Assembly (NCBI GenBank): GCA_913057175.1
Contig: CAJXNP010000002.1
Location: 124,001-188,000 of the forward strand
Direction of reading: 5' to 3'
Length of the DNA: 64,000 nucleotides
DNA from: an uncultured Cytophagales bacterium
GTDB taxonomy: Bacteria; Bacteroidota; Bacteroidia; Cytophagales; Cyclobacteriaceae
Shown here in pieces: positions 45,338-53,658 of this stretch. The number at the start of each line of letters is the position of its first letter. Within the stretch, counting starts at the first letter, position 1. The position numbers and the translations under genes were made by a program. The notes under the pieces are model-generated. The model was not told the DNA's origin and ran no database searches. It saw nothing but the letters and a program-made list of their open reading frames with translations.

Positions 45338-46747
45338 TTGATAAGAATTTTTAGAATCAACGATCCATACAGATTAATTCTGGTGTTTTTAATAATAATT
45401 GCGTTTAAAATTCCATTTAATCTCAATGAATCCCTTTATACGCTTTCAGAATTAAAGAACCACATTATCGGTGAAAAACTAAACCAGGAAACTACACTTT
45501 ACAAAGACTTATGGGACAATATTTCCCCTTTGTCGGCTTGGTTTTATATGGTCCTTGATTCTCTGTTTGGTAAGTCAAAGTTTGCTTATCAATTTTTTGC
45601 CATCCTTCTTTTCTTTATTCAGGCAGGTATGTTCAATATCATTCTGATAAGAAAAAAGGCTTACAATGAAAACACGTACGTCCCTGCGCTGTTTTATTGC
45701 ATTTTCGGAATCACTTTTTTTGATTTGATATCCTTTTCTCCTGAAATGATCGGGCTGACATTCATTATACTAACTTTTGATAGTTTGTTTAACCACCTTG
45801 AGTTACGTAGGAAAAATGACATAAATTTGATAAACATTGGCATTTATGTAGGCATAGCATCCCTGTTTTATCTTCCTTATATCGTTTACCTCCTTTCGAT
45901 TACAATAGGACTTTTGCTCTTTACCAATACCATCAGAAGAAGATACTTCCTGATGTATTATGGGGCTTTTTTTGGTTTTCTTTTACTTTGGATGTATTTC
46001 TTTTTGAAAGACGACTCCCAATATCTCATTCAGAATCTAATTCATCCTCTTGTTTATTTTGACTATCCTACCTATTTCTCATTTAAAAACCTTGCGTTTA
46101 TATTCTGCATACCTGCTATTTATCTGATTTTCTCTATTTTTAGTACATTTCAAAGTCATGGATACACCAATTACCAGGTCAAGATCCAGAGCTTGTTTTT
46201 TCTGTTTATGCTATTTCAAATTGGTAGTTGGTTGTTGTGGAGCCAAAAATCTGCCAGTTCCATGATTGTGTTTGCTCCCACTTTTGCATTTTTTACGACC
46301 CATTATTTTTTGCATATGAAAAGAAAGCTATGGAGGGAGGTCGCATTTTACACGCTTCTTACTGCAATCATCCTGGTTAGCTATTTGCCATTTCACGAAA
46401 TGGGATTCCTCAATAAAAATATTCAGTATGAAAAACTTCTTGTAAAAAACATAGAGAATTGGAGTGTTGAAAATGAAAAGATATTAGTAATTGGAAATGA
46501 ATTATCCTACTATGACAATAATATGTTGGCAACTCCATTCCTAAACTGGACGAATTGTAAAAGTCTGTTTCTTGATATAAACGATTATGAAAACATTCTA
46601 ACCATATATTCAAATATAAAATCTGACTATCCGGAATACATCGTTGATGAAGCCCGGGTTTTCAATGAATTAATGGATCATATTCCGGAATTAAAAAGGA
46701 ATTACAGGATGGTGCAAGCAGATGTCTATCAGAACATCAACAATTGA
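45338..46747 (+). CDS. polytopic membrane protein of unknown function (DUF6427-like)
   Basis: 469 residues with about 10-12 hydrophobic helices. The N-terminal motif IFRINDPYRL and YTLSELKNHIIGEKLNQETTLYKDLWDNISPLSAWFY resemble a Bacteroidota membrane family I recall as DUF6427; the DxWxxxxPL segment in the first periplasmic loop recalls GT-C glycosyltransferases of the PMT group. Hydrophobic spans continue through residues 85-330, and the last 100 residues appear soluble. The start is TTG at 45338: an ATG seven bases upstream is in another frame that stops at once. It converges on rpiB and overlaps it by 11 bases. Confidence 0.6.
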   Translation: MIRIFRINDPYRLILVFLIIIAFKIPFNLNESLYTLSELKNHIIGEKLNQETTLYKDLWDNISPLSAWFYMVLDSLFGKSKFAYQFFAILLFFIQAGMFNIILIRKKAYNENTYVPALFYCIFGITFFDLISFSPEMIGLTFIILTFDSLFNHLELRRKNDINLINIGIYVGIASLFYLPYIVYLLSITIGLLLFTNTIRRRYFLMYYGAFFGFLLLWMYFFLKDDSQYLIQNLIHPLVYFDYPTYFSFKNLAFIFCIPAIYLIFSIFSTFQSHGYTNYQVKIQSLFFLFMLFQIGSWLLWSQKSASSMIVFAPTFAFFTTHYFLHMKRKLWREVAFYTLLTAIILVSYLPFHEMGFLNKNIQYEKLLVKNIENWSVENEKILVIGNELSYYDNNMLATPFLNWTNCKSLFLDINDYENILTIYSNIKSDYPEYIVDEARVFNELMDHIPELKRNYRMVQADVYQNINN

Positions 46748-47177
46748 TTTTATTGATCCTCCTTTCATGTCGATCTCCGGCAAACCCTGTTTTGAAAAAC
46801 TTTTTTATAATATTTCTTGCCATTTCAACTGTAACGAATCTTCCTGGCAGACAAATAATATTAGCGTTGTTATGTTCTTTAATAAGCTTGCCAACATCTT
46901 CATTCCATGCAAGCCCAGCTCGAATCCCTTCATGTTTATTTGCCGTAATAGCCATTCCATTACCAGTTCCGCAAACTAATATTCCGTAATCAAACTCGCC
47001 ATTTTTCACAGCCGTAGCAACCGGATGAGCATAATCAGGATAGTCAACAGATTCATTTTCCTTTGTGCCGAAATCCTTCACATCAAATCGCATTCGGTTG
47101 AGCGTTTTTATCAATTCGTTTTTCATATCAAAACCACCATGATCCGCTGCTATTGCTATTCGAATGATACCTTCCAT
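46737..47177 (-). CDS. rpiB: ribose-5-phosphate isomerase B
   Basis: 146 residues of the LacAB/RpiB family: IAIAADHGGFDMKNELIKTL, DYPDYAHPVATAV, and the active-site loop GILVCGTGNGMAITANKHEGIRAG with its catalytic Cys. It interconverts ribose-5-phosphate and ribulose-5-phosphate. It ends the glyA-tatC-rpiB operon, 10 bp after tatC, and its 3' end overlaps the convergent membrane-protein gene. Confidence 0.94.
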   Translation of the reverse strand: MEGIIRIAIAADHGGFDMKNELIKTLNRMRFDVKDFGTKENESVDYPDYAHPVATAVKNGEFDYGILVCGTGNGMAITANKHEGIRAGLAWNEDVGKLIKEHNNANIICLPGRFVTVEMARNIIKKFFKTGFAGDRHERRINKINC

Positions 47178-47187
47178 AACTTATTCA

Positions 47188-48039
47188 TTAACTTAAAATT
47201 TCCTCCATCTCTTCCTGCCTTCTCCTATAAATAACTTTTGATATGCTGATTCCAACTTCATATAAGATCATGATAGGAATGCTTACCAAAATCTGACTGA
47301 TAATATCCGGTGGTGTGATTACAGCAGAAATAACCAAGACAACTATTATTGCATGTTTTCGATATGTTCTTAAAAAATCCGGAGTGACAATACCCGCGCT
47401 GGTCAGAAAATAAATAACTACTGGCAACTGAAACATGATGGCGCATGCAACCACCATCATCAGGATGGTCGAAACATAGGATGTCAAATCAATTTCATTT
47501 TGAATGGAGGGATCCAACTGGTAATTAGTGAGAAAATTGACAGAAATTGGAGTAACGAGGTAATAACCAAATAAGACACCCAATGCAAACAGAAAACTCA
47601 CGAAAAAAACAGCCCCCCGGCTCACCTTTCTCTCATTTTCATAAAGACCAGGGCTAATAAATCGCCAAATTTCCCAAAATACATAAGGAAATGCAAGGAT
47701 CAGTCCAGCGACCATCGAATAGGTAATATGGATTGTAAATTGAGCTGTAATCTTTCTGTTTTGAATAATAAACGGCAATTCATCAATACAAAAAAAAGAT
47801 GAGTTTGTTAACTCACCTAATTTGCAGAACATTCTGTATGTAATAAAATCAGGTTTCGATGGACCAAGGATCAACTTTCCAAAAATAAAATCCTTTAGGA
47901 TAAACGCTAAAATGGCAAAAAAACACATAGCTATTAATGACCTGATAATGTGCCATCTCAGCTCTTCGAGGTGGTCAAGAAAGGACATTTCCCTCTCTCC
48001 CGATCCTGCTTTTCCCTTACTTCTTTTCTTAAAAATCAA
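47188..48039 (-). CDS. tatC: Sec-independent translocase subunit TatC
   Basis: 283 residues with six membrane helices. The N-terminal signature MSFLDHLEELRWHIIRSLIAM contains the Glu that contacts twin-arginine signals; GLYENERKVSRGAVFFVSFLFALGVLFGYY and ITPPDIISQILVSIPIMILYEVGI are the other hallmarks. An insert of about 30 residues (RMFCKLGELTNSSFFCIDE) between helices 1 and 2 is longer than in E. coli, as is usual in Bacteroidota to my knowledge. tatA is 21 kb away. It lies 23 bp after glyA and 10 bp before rpiB. Confidence 0.95.
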   Translation of the reverse strand: MIFKKRSKGKAGSGEREMSFLDHLEELRWHIIRSLIAMCFFAILAFILKDFIFGKLILGPSKPDFITYRMFCKLGELTNSSFFCIDELPFIIQNRKITAQFTIHITYSMVAGLILAFPYVFWEIWRFISPGLYENERKVSRGAVFFVSFLFALGVLFGYYLVTPISVNFLTNYQLDPSIQNEIDLTSYVSTILMMVVACAIMFQLPVVIYFLTSAGIVTPDFLRTYRKHAIIVVLVISAVITPPDIISQILVSIPIMILYEVGISISKVIYRRRQEEMEEILS

Positions 48040-48062
48040 TTCTGTGAGGATTAATATGGCTA

Positions 48063-49340
48063 TTATTTATAAAGAGGAAAGTCATTCATCCAATTATTGA
48101 CCTCATTCTTTACGGACCCTATTTTTGAATCATCTTCATGATTCATCAAAATATCGTCGATCAAATCAACAATTCTCTCCATGTCATTTTCTTTCATTCC
48201 CCGCGTAGTGACAGCGGCAGTTCCTACCCTGATACCTGATGTTACAAAAGGTGAGCGAGTATCAAATGGAACCATGTTTTTATTTATAGTGATATCCGCT
48301 TTGATTAGTGAATCCTCTGCGATCTTACCCGTTAAATTGTCACTTTTTGGTCTAAGATCTATCAGCATTAAATGATTGTCCGTTCCACCTGAAATGACAT
48401 GGTATCCCTTTGAAATAAAAGCCTTCGCCATTACTTCAGCATTTTTCTTTACTTGAATAATGTATTTCAAGTAATCTTCTGAAAGCGCTTCTTCAAATGC
48501 GATAGCTTTTGCCGCGATCACATGCTCCAAAGGTCCACCCTGTGTACCTGGAAATACTCCGGAATCAAGAAGAGAAGACATTTTTCTTAAATCACCCTTC
48601 GGAGTTTTTATGCCTATAGTATTTTCCTTGTCTTCCCTGATCATAATCATCCCGCCTCTGGGGCCTCGTAGAGTTTTATGGGTGGTAGTTGTAACAATAT
48701 CGCAATATTCCAACGGATCACTTAAAAGGCCTCGTGCGATTAAGCCTGCAGGATGAGAAATATCTGCTAATAATAAGGCCCCATTTTCATCAGCTATGTC
48801 CCTGAGTCTTTCATAATTCCACTCACGACTATACGCAGAAGCTCCGCAAATAATCAATTTCGGTTTCTCTTTTGCCGCTGTTTCTTCTACTTTATCATAA
48901 TTGATCATACCGTTTTCTTCATCCACACCATAAAAGGAAGGCTCATACAACTTTCCTGAAAAATTGACAGATGACCCATGTGTCAAATGACCGCCATGTG
49001 AGAGATCAAAACCCAAAATCTTATCTCCGGCATTGAGAACGGCTAACATGACAGCTGCATTGGCTTGTGCCCCCGAATGTGGCTGGACATTCACCCAACC
49101 AGCACCAAAAAGCTTTTTTGCTCGTTCACGCGCCAAATCCTCAATCTGATCAACCACTTCGCACCCTCCATAATACCTTTTACCAGGCAACCCTTCAGCA
49201 TATTTGTTTGTAAGGACAGTACCCATGGCTTCAATGACTTGTTTAGACGCAAAATTCTCCGAAGCAATTAATTCTATTCCTTCTTCTTGTCTCTTTTGTT
49301 CCTGGTTGATTAAATCGAAAACTTGTTGATCTCTTTGCAT
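48063..49340 (-). CDS. glyA: serine hydroxymethyltransferase
   Basis: 425 residues from the ATG at 49340, which lies 23 bp after a complete promoter; a longer frame to 49427 would pass through that promoter and is rejected. PLP-dependent conversion of serine and tetrahydrofolate to glycine and methylene-tetrahydrofolate. Motifs: [45 protein letters not shown], and the PLP Lys in [17 protein letters not shown]. It heads the glyA-tatC-rpiB operon. Confidence 0.96.
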   Translation of the reverse strand: MQRDQQVFDLINQEQKRQEEGIELIASENFASKQVIEAMGTVLTNKYAEGLPGKRYYGGCEVVDQIEDLARERAKKLFGAGWVNVQPHSGAQANAAVMLAVLNAGDKILGFDLSHGGHLTHGSSVNFSGKLYEPSFYGVDEENGMINYDKVEETAAKEKPKLIICGASAYSREWNYERLRDIADENGALLLADISHPAGLIARGLLSDPLEYCDIVTTTTHKTLRGPRGGMIMIREDKENTIGIKTPKGDLRKMSSLLDSGVFPGTQGGPLEHVIAAKAIAFEEALSEDYLKYIIQVKKNAEVMAKAFISKGYHVISGGTDNHLMLIDLRPKSDNLTGKIAEDSLIKADITINKNMVPFDTRSPFVTSGIRVGTAAVTTRGMKENDMERIVDLIDDILMNHEDDSKIGSVKNEVNNWMNDFPLYK

Positions 49341-49362
49341 AATATATTTTAAAAATGAGTGC

Positions 49363-49393
49363 CAAAAATAATCGACTGTGTAGAAATTAACAA
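49363..49393 (-). promoter_or_regulatory. Bacteroidota-type promoter of the glyA operon
   Basis: The minus strand reads TATTTTTG (49363-49370) preceded by TTG (49391-49393) at exactly 20 bp. It fixes the glyA start at 49340. Confidence 0.55.
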
Positions 49394-49438
49394 TTAAATT
49401 AGGTGAAAGAAATGGGCATTCAGACAATTAGAATGATA

Positions 49439-50188
49439 ATGAAAATATACATGAGACTACCTTATCTATTAATGATTCTACTTTTTCTCTCCTCTTGCTC
49501 CAATTATTTTAAAATTAAAAGAGGTAATGGTGAAATCGACACAAATGAGTACTTTTTTGAATCTTTTGAAAAAATAAATATCGGTGGCAATTATAAAGTA
49601 AAGCTCCAACATTCCGAAAATCCAAAAATCCTGATAGAAACAGATGAGAATCTACTTGAATACCTTACAGTTGAGGTGCATGACGATGAGCTAGTCATAA
49701 ACAGTTACTATAATTTGAAGCCCACCGAATCTGTAAACATCGAGATTTATTATTCTGATCTTAATAAAATTACCTCTACCGGCGCTTCATCGATTGAACA
49801 CCACACAGAACTAAAATCTGATGATCTTGAAATTTCCTTGTCAGGTGCTGGAGCAATTGAAATGATGTTGGATGTGGATGAGCTGGAACTTAGTCTTTCA
49901 GGCGCAGGGTTGATCGATTTGGAAGGTTATGCCTACAGCCAGATTATCCATCTTAGCGGAGCCGGGGCTCTGGAAGCTGAAAAACTCGAATCACGATATA
50001 CGGAAATACATATTTCCGGAGTCGGAAACGCAAAAGTAAATGCTCGTAAGGAATTAAATGCCACTATAACGGGAATGGGAAATGTGGAATATTACGGCGA
50101 TCCGGATGAAGTCATAAGAAATATTACCGGGTTAGGAAAAGTAGAACGAGCGGAGGGAACTTTTGACTGGAAAGAAGAAAATATTTGA
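49439..50188 (+). CDS. DUF2807 (head GIN domain) lipoprotein
   Basis: About 249 residues; the start may be 49439 or 49451, both giving the signal MRLPYLLMILLFLSSCS with a lipobox. The body is a right-handed beta-helix-like repeat typical of DUF2807: FESFEKINIGGNYKVKLQHSE, KITSTGASSIEHH, EISLSGAGAIEM, ELSLSGAGLIDL, IIHLSGAGALEA, EIHISGVGNAKV and ATITGMGNVEYYGDP. The recurring SGAG/SGVG turn gives a regular ladder. Such proteins are exported in Bacteroidota; function is unknown. It is divergent from glyA. Confidence 0.85.
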   Translation: MKIYMRLPYLLMILLFLSSCSNYFKIKRGNGEIDTNEYFFESFEKINIGGNYKVKLQHSENPKILIETDENLLEYLTVEVHDDELVINSYYNLKPTESVNIEIYYSDLNKITSTGASSIEHHTELKSDDLEISLSGAGAIEMMLDVDELELSLSGAGLIDLEGYAYSQIIHLSGAGALEAEKLESRYTEIHISGVGNAKVNARKELNATITGMGNVEYYGDPDEVIRNITGLGKVERAEGTFDWKEENI

Positions 50189-50313
50189 AAAAGTAAGGTT
50201 TAAAATCTTTTCTTCGAATAATTTTTATGAACTACACTGCATTTTTTACACGCCAAAACAAGCGGTAACTACAAAATTCAACACTTCTAAAACTACAAAC
50301 ATATTGATAGAAG

Positions 50314-50343
50314 TAATTTTATTATGCAAGCATAATAAAATTA
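50314..50343. promoter_or_regulatory. perfect 14+2+14 palindrome, candidate distal MarR operator
   Basis: TAATTTTATTATGC (50314-50327) and its exact reverse complement (50330-50343) flank a 2-bp AA spacer. The core ATTATGC-N2-GCATAAT recurs at 50458-50473. Dyads of this size are usual for MarR dimers. No T-run follows, so it is not a terminator. Confidence 0.6.
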
Positions 50344-50457
50344 TATAACCTGTCTTAAAATCAAATATTATATGAGCAAACAAATTAACTTTAAATTATG
50401 AAGACCTTGTTTTTAAATTAACCAAAACATTTCATGGATAAATTTCACTCTTAAAAT

Positions 50458-50473
50458 AGTATGCATGCATAAT
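50458..50473. promoter_or_regulatory. candidate proximal MarR operator
   Basis: AGTATGCATGCATAAT matches the core of the distal palindrome at 14 of 16 positions and contains the perfect dyad TATGCATGCATA (50460-50471). It lies 10 bp upstream of the -7 box at 50483, where bound repressor would block RNA polymerase. Confidence 0.55.
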
Positions 50474-50482
50474 AATTTTTTC

Positions 50483-50490
50483 TATATTTG
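50483..50490 (+). promoter_or_regulatory. -7 box of the MarR gene
   Basis: TATATTTG fits TAnnTTTG, 18 bp before the ATG at 50509; the candidate proximal operator occupies the -33 region. Confidence 0.5.
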
Positions 50491-50508
50491 GTTTCCTTAT
50501 ATAGAGAT

Positions 50509-50961
50509 ATGAAAAGAGAAGAAACCATAGATTATACCATCAAGGCCTCTTGGCATGCTATTTCACGAATGTACAATCAAAAGGCTGCCAAGTATGGAAT
50601 AACCACTTCAATCGCTTATGTTCTTCTGAACATAAGTTCGTCAGAAGGTACTCCAGCTACCAAAATTGGTCCTCAGATCGGCCTTGAATCTCGCAGCTTG
50701 ACCCGTATGCTAAAAAGTCTTGAAGAAAAAGGTCTTATTTATCGTGAAAAAGATCCTAATGATGGACGATCGGTAAGGGTTTATCTGACAGAAGAAGGAT
50801 ATCGTAAAAAAGGTATTGCTATCGAAACGGTAAAAGCGTTTAATAAATACATATATGAAAATATACCAATTGAGAAGCTCAAATCATTTTTTGAGGTCAT
50901 CAATCAGGTAAATAATTTAATCGATAATAGCCATAAACTTAAGGATATAATTGAAAATTAA
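50509..50961 (+). CDS. MarR-family transcriptional regulator
   Basis: 150 residues from the ATG at 50509, supported by the -7 box that lies between it and the earlier in-frame GTG-type start at 50488. Winged helix-turn-helix: TSIAYVLLNISSSEGTPATKIGPQIGLESRSLTRMLKSLEEKGLIYREKDPNDGRSVRVYLTEEG is the recognition helix and wing with the conserved DxRSxxV Asp and Arg. It precedes a beta-oxidation cluster in the same orientation and carries two dyads in its promoter region, so autoregulation and control of fatty-acid degradation, probably relieved by an acyl-CoA, is a reasonable inference. Ligand identity is unknown. Confidence 0.9.
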   Translation: MKREETIDYTIKASWHAISRMYNQKAAKYGITTSIAYVLLNISSSEGTPATKIGPQIGLESRSLTRMLKSLEEKGLIYREKDPNDGRSVRVYLTEEGYRKKGIAIETVKAFNKYIYENIPIEKLKSFFEVINQVNNLIDNSHKLKDIIEN

Positions 50962-51054
50962 TATGAAGCCGGTCATGGTCAGAAAAAAATCTAGTGTTTA
51001 GAGGCGATTGGCCAGCTCCATATAACATGACCTTTAAAAAATAACTACATACAT

Positions 51055-53457
51055 ATGAATCGAAGAATTTCGAGAGTTGCTGTTTTAGGTTCCGGAGTGA
51101 TGGGCTCTCAGATTGCCTGCCACTTTGCAAATATTGGGGTAGAAATTCTACTACTGGATATTGTGCCAAAGGATTTGACAGAAGATGAAAAAGCTGCTGG
51201 TCTGGATGCACATTCAACTAAATTCAGAAACCGGATTGTTAATAACGCACTTGAGGGGGCTGTAAAAATGAAGCCTGCTCCTCTGTACGAAAAATCTTTC
51301 CGATCCAGAATTACAACAGGAAATTTTGAGGATGATCTGGGAAAAATAAAAGGCTACGATTGGGTTATCGAGGTAATCATTGAAAACCTTGAGATCAAAA
51401 AGCAACTTTATGATAAGATAGATAAAGTAAGAAAACCAGGGACATTAATTACCAGCAATACATCAGGCATCCCTATTCATTTAATGTCCGAAGGCAGGTC
51501 AGAAGATTTCCAAAAACACTTTTGTGGAACACACTTCTTCAATCCTCCAAGATACCTTAAACTTCTCGAAATTATTCCAGGTCCAAAGACTGACTCTGAT
51601 GTTATCGATTTTCTGATGCACTATGGTGATCTGTATTTGGGTAAGAAAACAGTTCTTTGCAAAGACACACCTGCCTTCATTGCCAACCGGGTTGGGATTT
51701 ATTCAATCCTGAAAGTTGTAGAAACCATGCAGAAACTGGACCTGAATATTGATGAAGTAGATAAACTGACTGGTCCTGTAATTGGTCGTCCAAAATCTGC
51801 AACATTTCGAACCTCTGATATTGTTGGCCTTGACACCCTAATCAAAGTCGCCAATAATCTTTACGAAGCACTGACAGAAGATGAAAATAGGGAAATTTTC
51901 AAACTTCCTGATGTGGTGTTGGAGTTAGAGAAAAAGAATTGGTTGGGACAAAAATCAGGGCAGGGGTTCTATAAAAAAACGAAAAATAAAAAGGGAGAGA
52001 CGGAGATTCTTACCCTAGATCTTAAAACTTTGGAATATCAATCCAAGCAAAAGGCTAAATTCCCTACGCTAGATCTCACCAAATCCATTGAAAAAGTCAA
52101 AGACCGTTTCAAAGTTTTGCTTGGCGGAAAAGATAAAGCAGGGGAATTCTACAGAGAAGCTTTTTACGGTGTATTCCAATATGTAAGCAACAGAATTCCG
52201 GAGATATCAGATGATCTTTTCAAGATAGATGATGCCATTTGCTCCGGATTTGGATGGGAGCATGGTCCATTTGAAACCTGGGATTATGTTGGTGTTAAGA
52301 AATCCCTGAAAAGCATGGAAGAAAAAGGTTATAAGCCTGCTGAATGGGTATATGATATGTTGGAAAGAGGTGCGGAAAGCTTTTATAAAATTGAAGAAGG
52401 CTTAAAGAAATATTGGGATATTGACAGGAAAGAATATGTTGATGTTCCCGGGCAAGAAGGATTTATCCTACTTGACAACATCCGAAAGTCAAATGTAGTT
52501 TGGACAAATTCTGGGGCTTCCATTTTTGACTTGGGTGATGGAATACTGAATCTGGAATTCCATACAAAGATGAACACCATGGGAAGCGAAGTAATAGAAG
52601 GGATAAACAAGGTCATTGATATGGCTGAAAAGGATTACCGAGGTGTTGTGATCGGCAACCAGGGACAAAATTTTTCAGCAGGCGCAAATTTGGGTATGGT
52701 TTTCATGTGCGCTGTCGAACAGGAGTACGATGAACTAGATCTGATGATAAGTCAGTTCCAAAAAACCATCATGAAGGCAAGGTATTCAAACGTACCTGTT
52801 GTTGTTGCTCCACATGGTTTGTCACTGGGAGGTGGCTGCGAACTCACTTTGCATGCAGATGCTGTCCAGGCTGCTGCTGAAACATATATCGGGTTGGTCG
52901 AAGTCGGTGTAGGATTAATTCCTGCAGGTGGAGGAACAAAAGAATTAACCCTTCGGGTTTCAGAAGGAATTGAAGAAGGTGATATTGAGTACAATGCCCT
53001 CCAAAACGCATTCATGAATATTGCCACTGCCAAAGTAGCAACTTCTGCTGAGGAGGCAAGAGCTATGCACATTCTCAGGTCAGGAGACAATATTACCATC
53101 AATAGAGATAGACAAATAGCGGAAGCTAAAGCCACTGCTATCAAATTAGTCGAGGCTGGTTATACCAAACCGGTTGAAAAAGAAAATATAAAGGTTCAGG
53201 GAAGAGGAGGAATGGCCATGTTTCTGGCAGGTGTCAATGGTATGCTGATGGGAAATTATATTTCAGAATATGATGCCAAGATTGCAAGAAAGATAGCATA
53301 TGTGATGAACGGTGGTGACCTATCGGCCGCAACCGTAGTTTCTGAACAATACTTATTGGATCTGGAAAGAGAAGCGTTTTTATCACTTTGCGGTGAGAGA
53401 AAGACGCTCGAAAGGATCCAGGCAATTATCCAGGGTGGAAAACCTCTTAGAAATTAG
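51055..53457 (+). CDS. 3-hydroxyacyl-CoA dehydrogenase / enoyl-CoA hydratase fusion
   Basis: 800 residues, two enzymes in one chain in the order opposite to E. coli FadB. The N-terminal half is the dehydrogenase: NAD motif VAVLGSGVMGSQIACHFA, ITSNTSGIPI, catalytic GTHFFNPPRYLKLLEIIPG and CKDTPAFIANRVG, then its C-terminal domains. From about residue 480 a crotonase domain follows (NFSAGANLGMVF, LSLGGGCELTLHADAV, YIGLVEVGVGLIPAGGGTKEL), with both catalytic Glu positions filled. It would carry out the middle two steps of beta-oxidation. It lies 93 bp after marR, and with the thiolase and acyl-CoA dehydrogenase genes forms a complete cycle. Confidence 0.93.
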   Translation: MNRRISRVAVLGSGVMGSQIACHFANIGVEILLLDIVPKDLTEDEKAAGLDAHSTKFRNRIVNNALEGAVKMKPAPLYEKSFRSRITTGNFEDDLGKIKGYDWVIEVIIENLEIKKQLYDKIDKVRKPGTLITSNTSGIPIHLMSEGRSEDFQKHFCGTHFFNPPRYLKLLEIIPGPKTDSDVIDFLMHYGDLYLGKKTVLCKDTPAFIANRVGIYSILKVVETMQKLDLNIDEVDKLTGPVIGRPKSATFRTSDIVGLDTLIKVANNLYEALTEDENREIFKLPDVVLELEKKNWLGQKSGQGFYKKTKNKKGETEILTLDLKTLEYQSKQKAKFPTLDLTKSIEKVKDRFKVLLGGKDKAGEFYREAFYGVFQYVSNRIPEISDDLFKIDDAICSGFGWEHGPFETWDYVGVKKSLKSMEEKGYKPAEWVYDMLERGAESFYKIEEGLKKYWDIDRKEYVDVPGQEGFILLDNIRKSNVVWTNSGASIFDLGDGILNLEFHTKMNTMGSEVIEGINKVIDMAEKDYRGVVIGNQGQNFSAGANLGMVFMCAVEQEYDELDLMISQFQKTIMKARYSNVPVVVAPHGLSLGGGCELTLHADAVQAAAETYIGLVEVGVGLIPAGGGTKELTLRVSEGIEEGDIEYNALQNAFMNIATAKVATSAEEARAMHILRSGDNITINRDRQIAEAKATAIKLVEAGYTKPVEKENIKVQGRGGMAMFLAGVNGMLMGNYISEYDAKIARKIAYVMNGGDLSAATVVSEQYLLDLEREAFLSLCGERKTLERIQAIIQGGKPLRN

Positions 53458-53461
53458 GGAA

Positions 53462-53593
53462 ATTGGAGATTTAAGCAATGGGTATTGGAACAAATAAAAG
53501 CAATATAGAATGGATTACAAACTTAGAAAATTTTAAGGCTCATAATTTAGGCATAAGGTTTTGCAAATGTCCAATGCCTAATCTCCAATACCT
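53462..53593. repeat. imperfect inverted repeat in the gap between the fusion gene and thiolase
   Basis: ATTGGAGATTTAAGCAATGG (53462-53481) recurs inverted at about 53570-53590, where the complement reads ATTGGAGATTAGGCATTGG. GGTATTGGA is also shared by both sides. The arms are about 90 bases apart. It looks like a dispersed intergenic repeat or a large stem-loop; whether it recurs elsewhere in the genome is unknown. Confidence 0.45.
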
Positions 53594-53658
53594 GACAAAA
53601 GGTGATAGAACATCATCAATATTAATGAGAGTTTAAAAACTAAAAGACAAAAGTAAAA

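Larger units (their letters stand above)
50189..50508. other. 320-bp AT-rich intergenic region before the MarR gene
   Basis: No coding potential or RNA gene is apparent. It holds the two operator-like palindromes (50314-50343 and 50458-50473) and the -7 box at 50483-50490; between them I see only AT-rich sequence. Confidence 0.6.
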
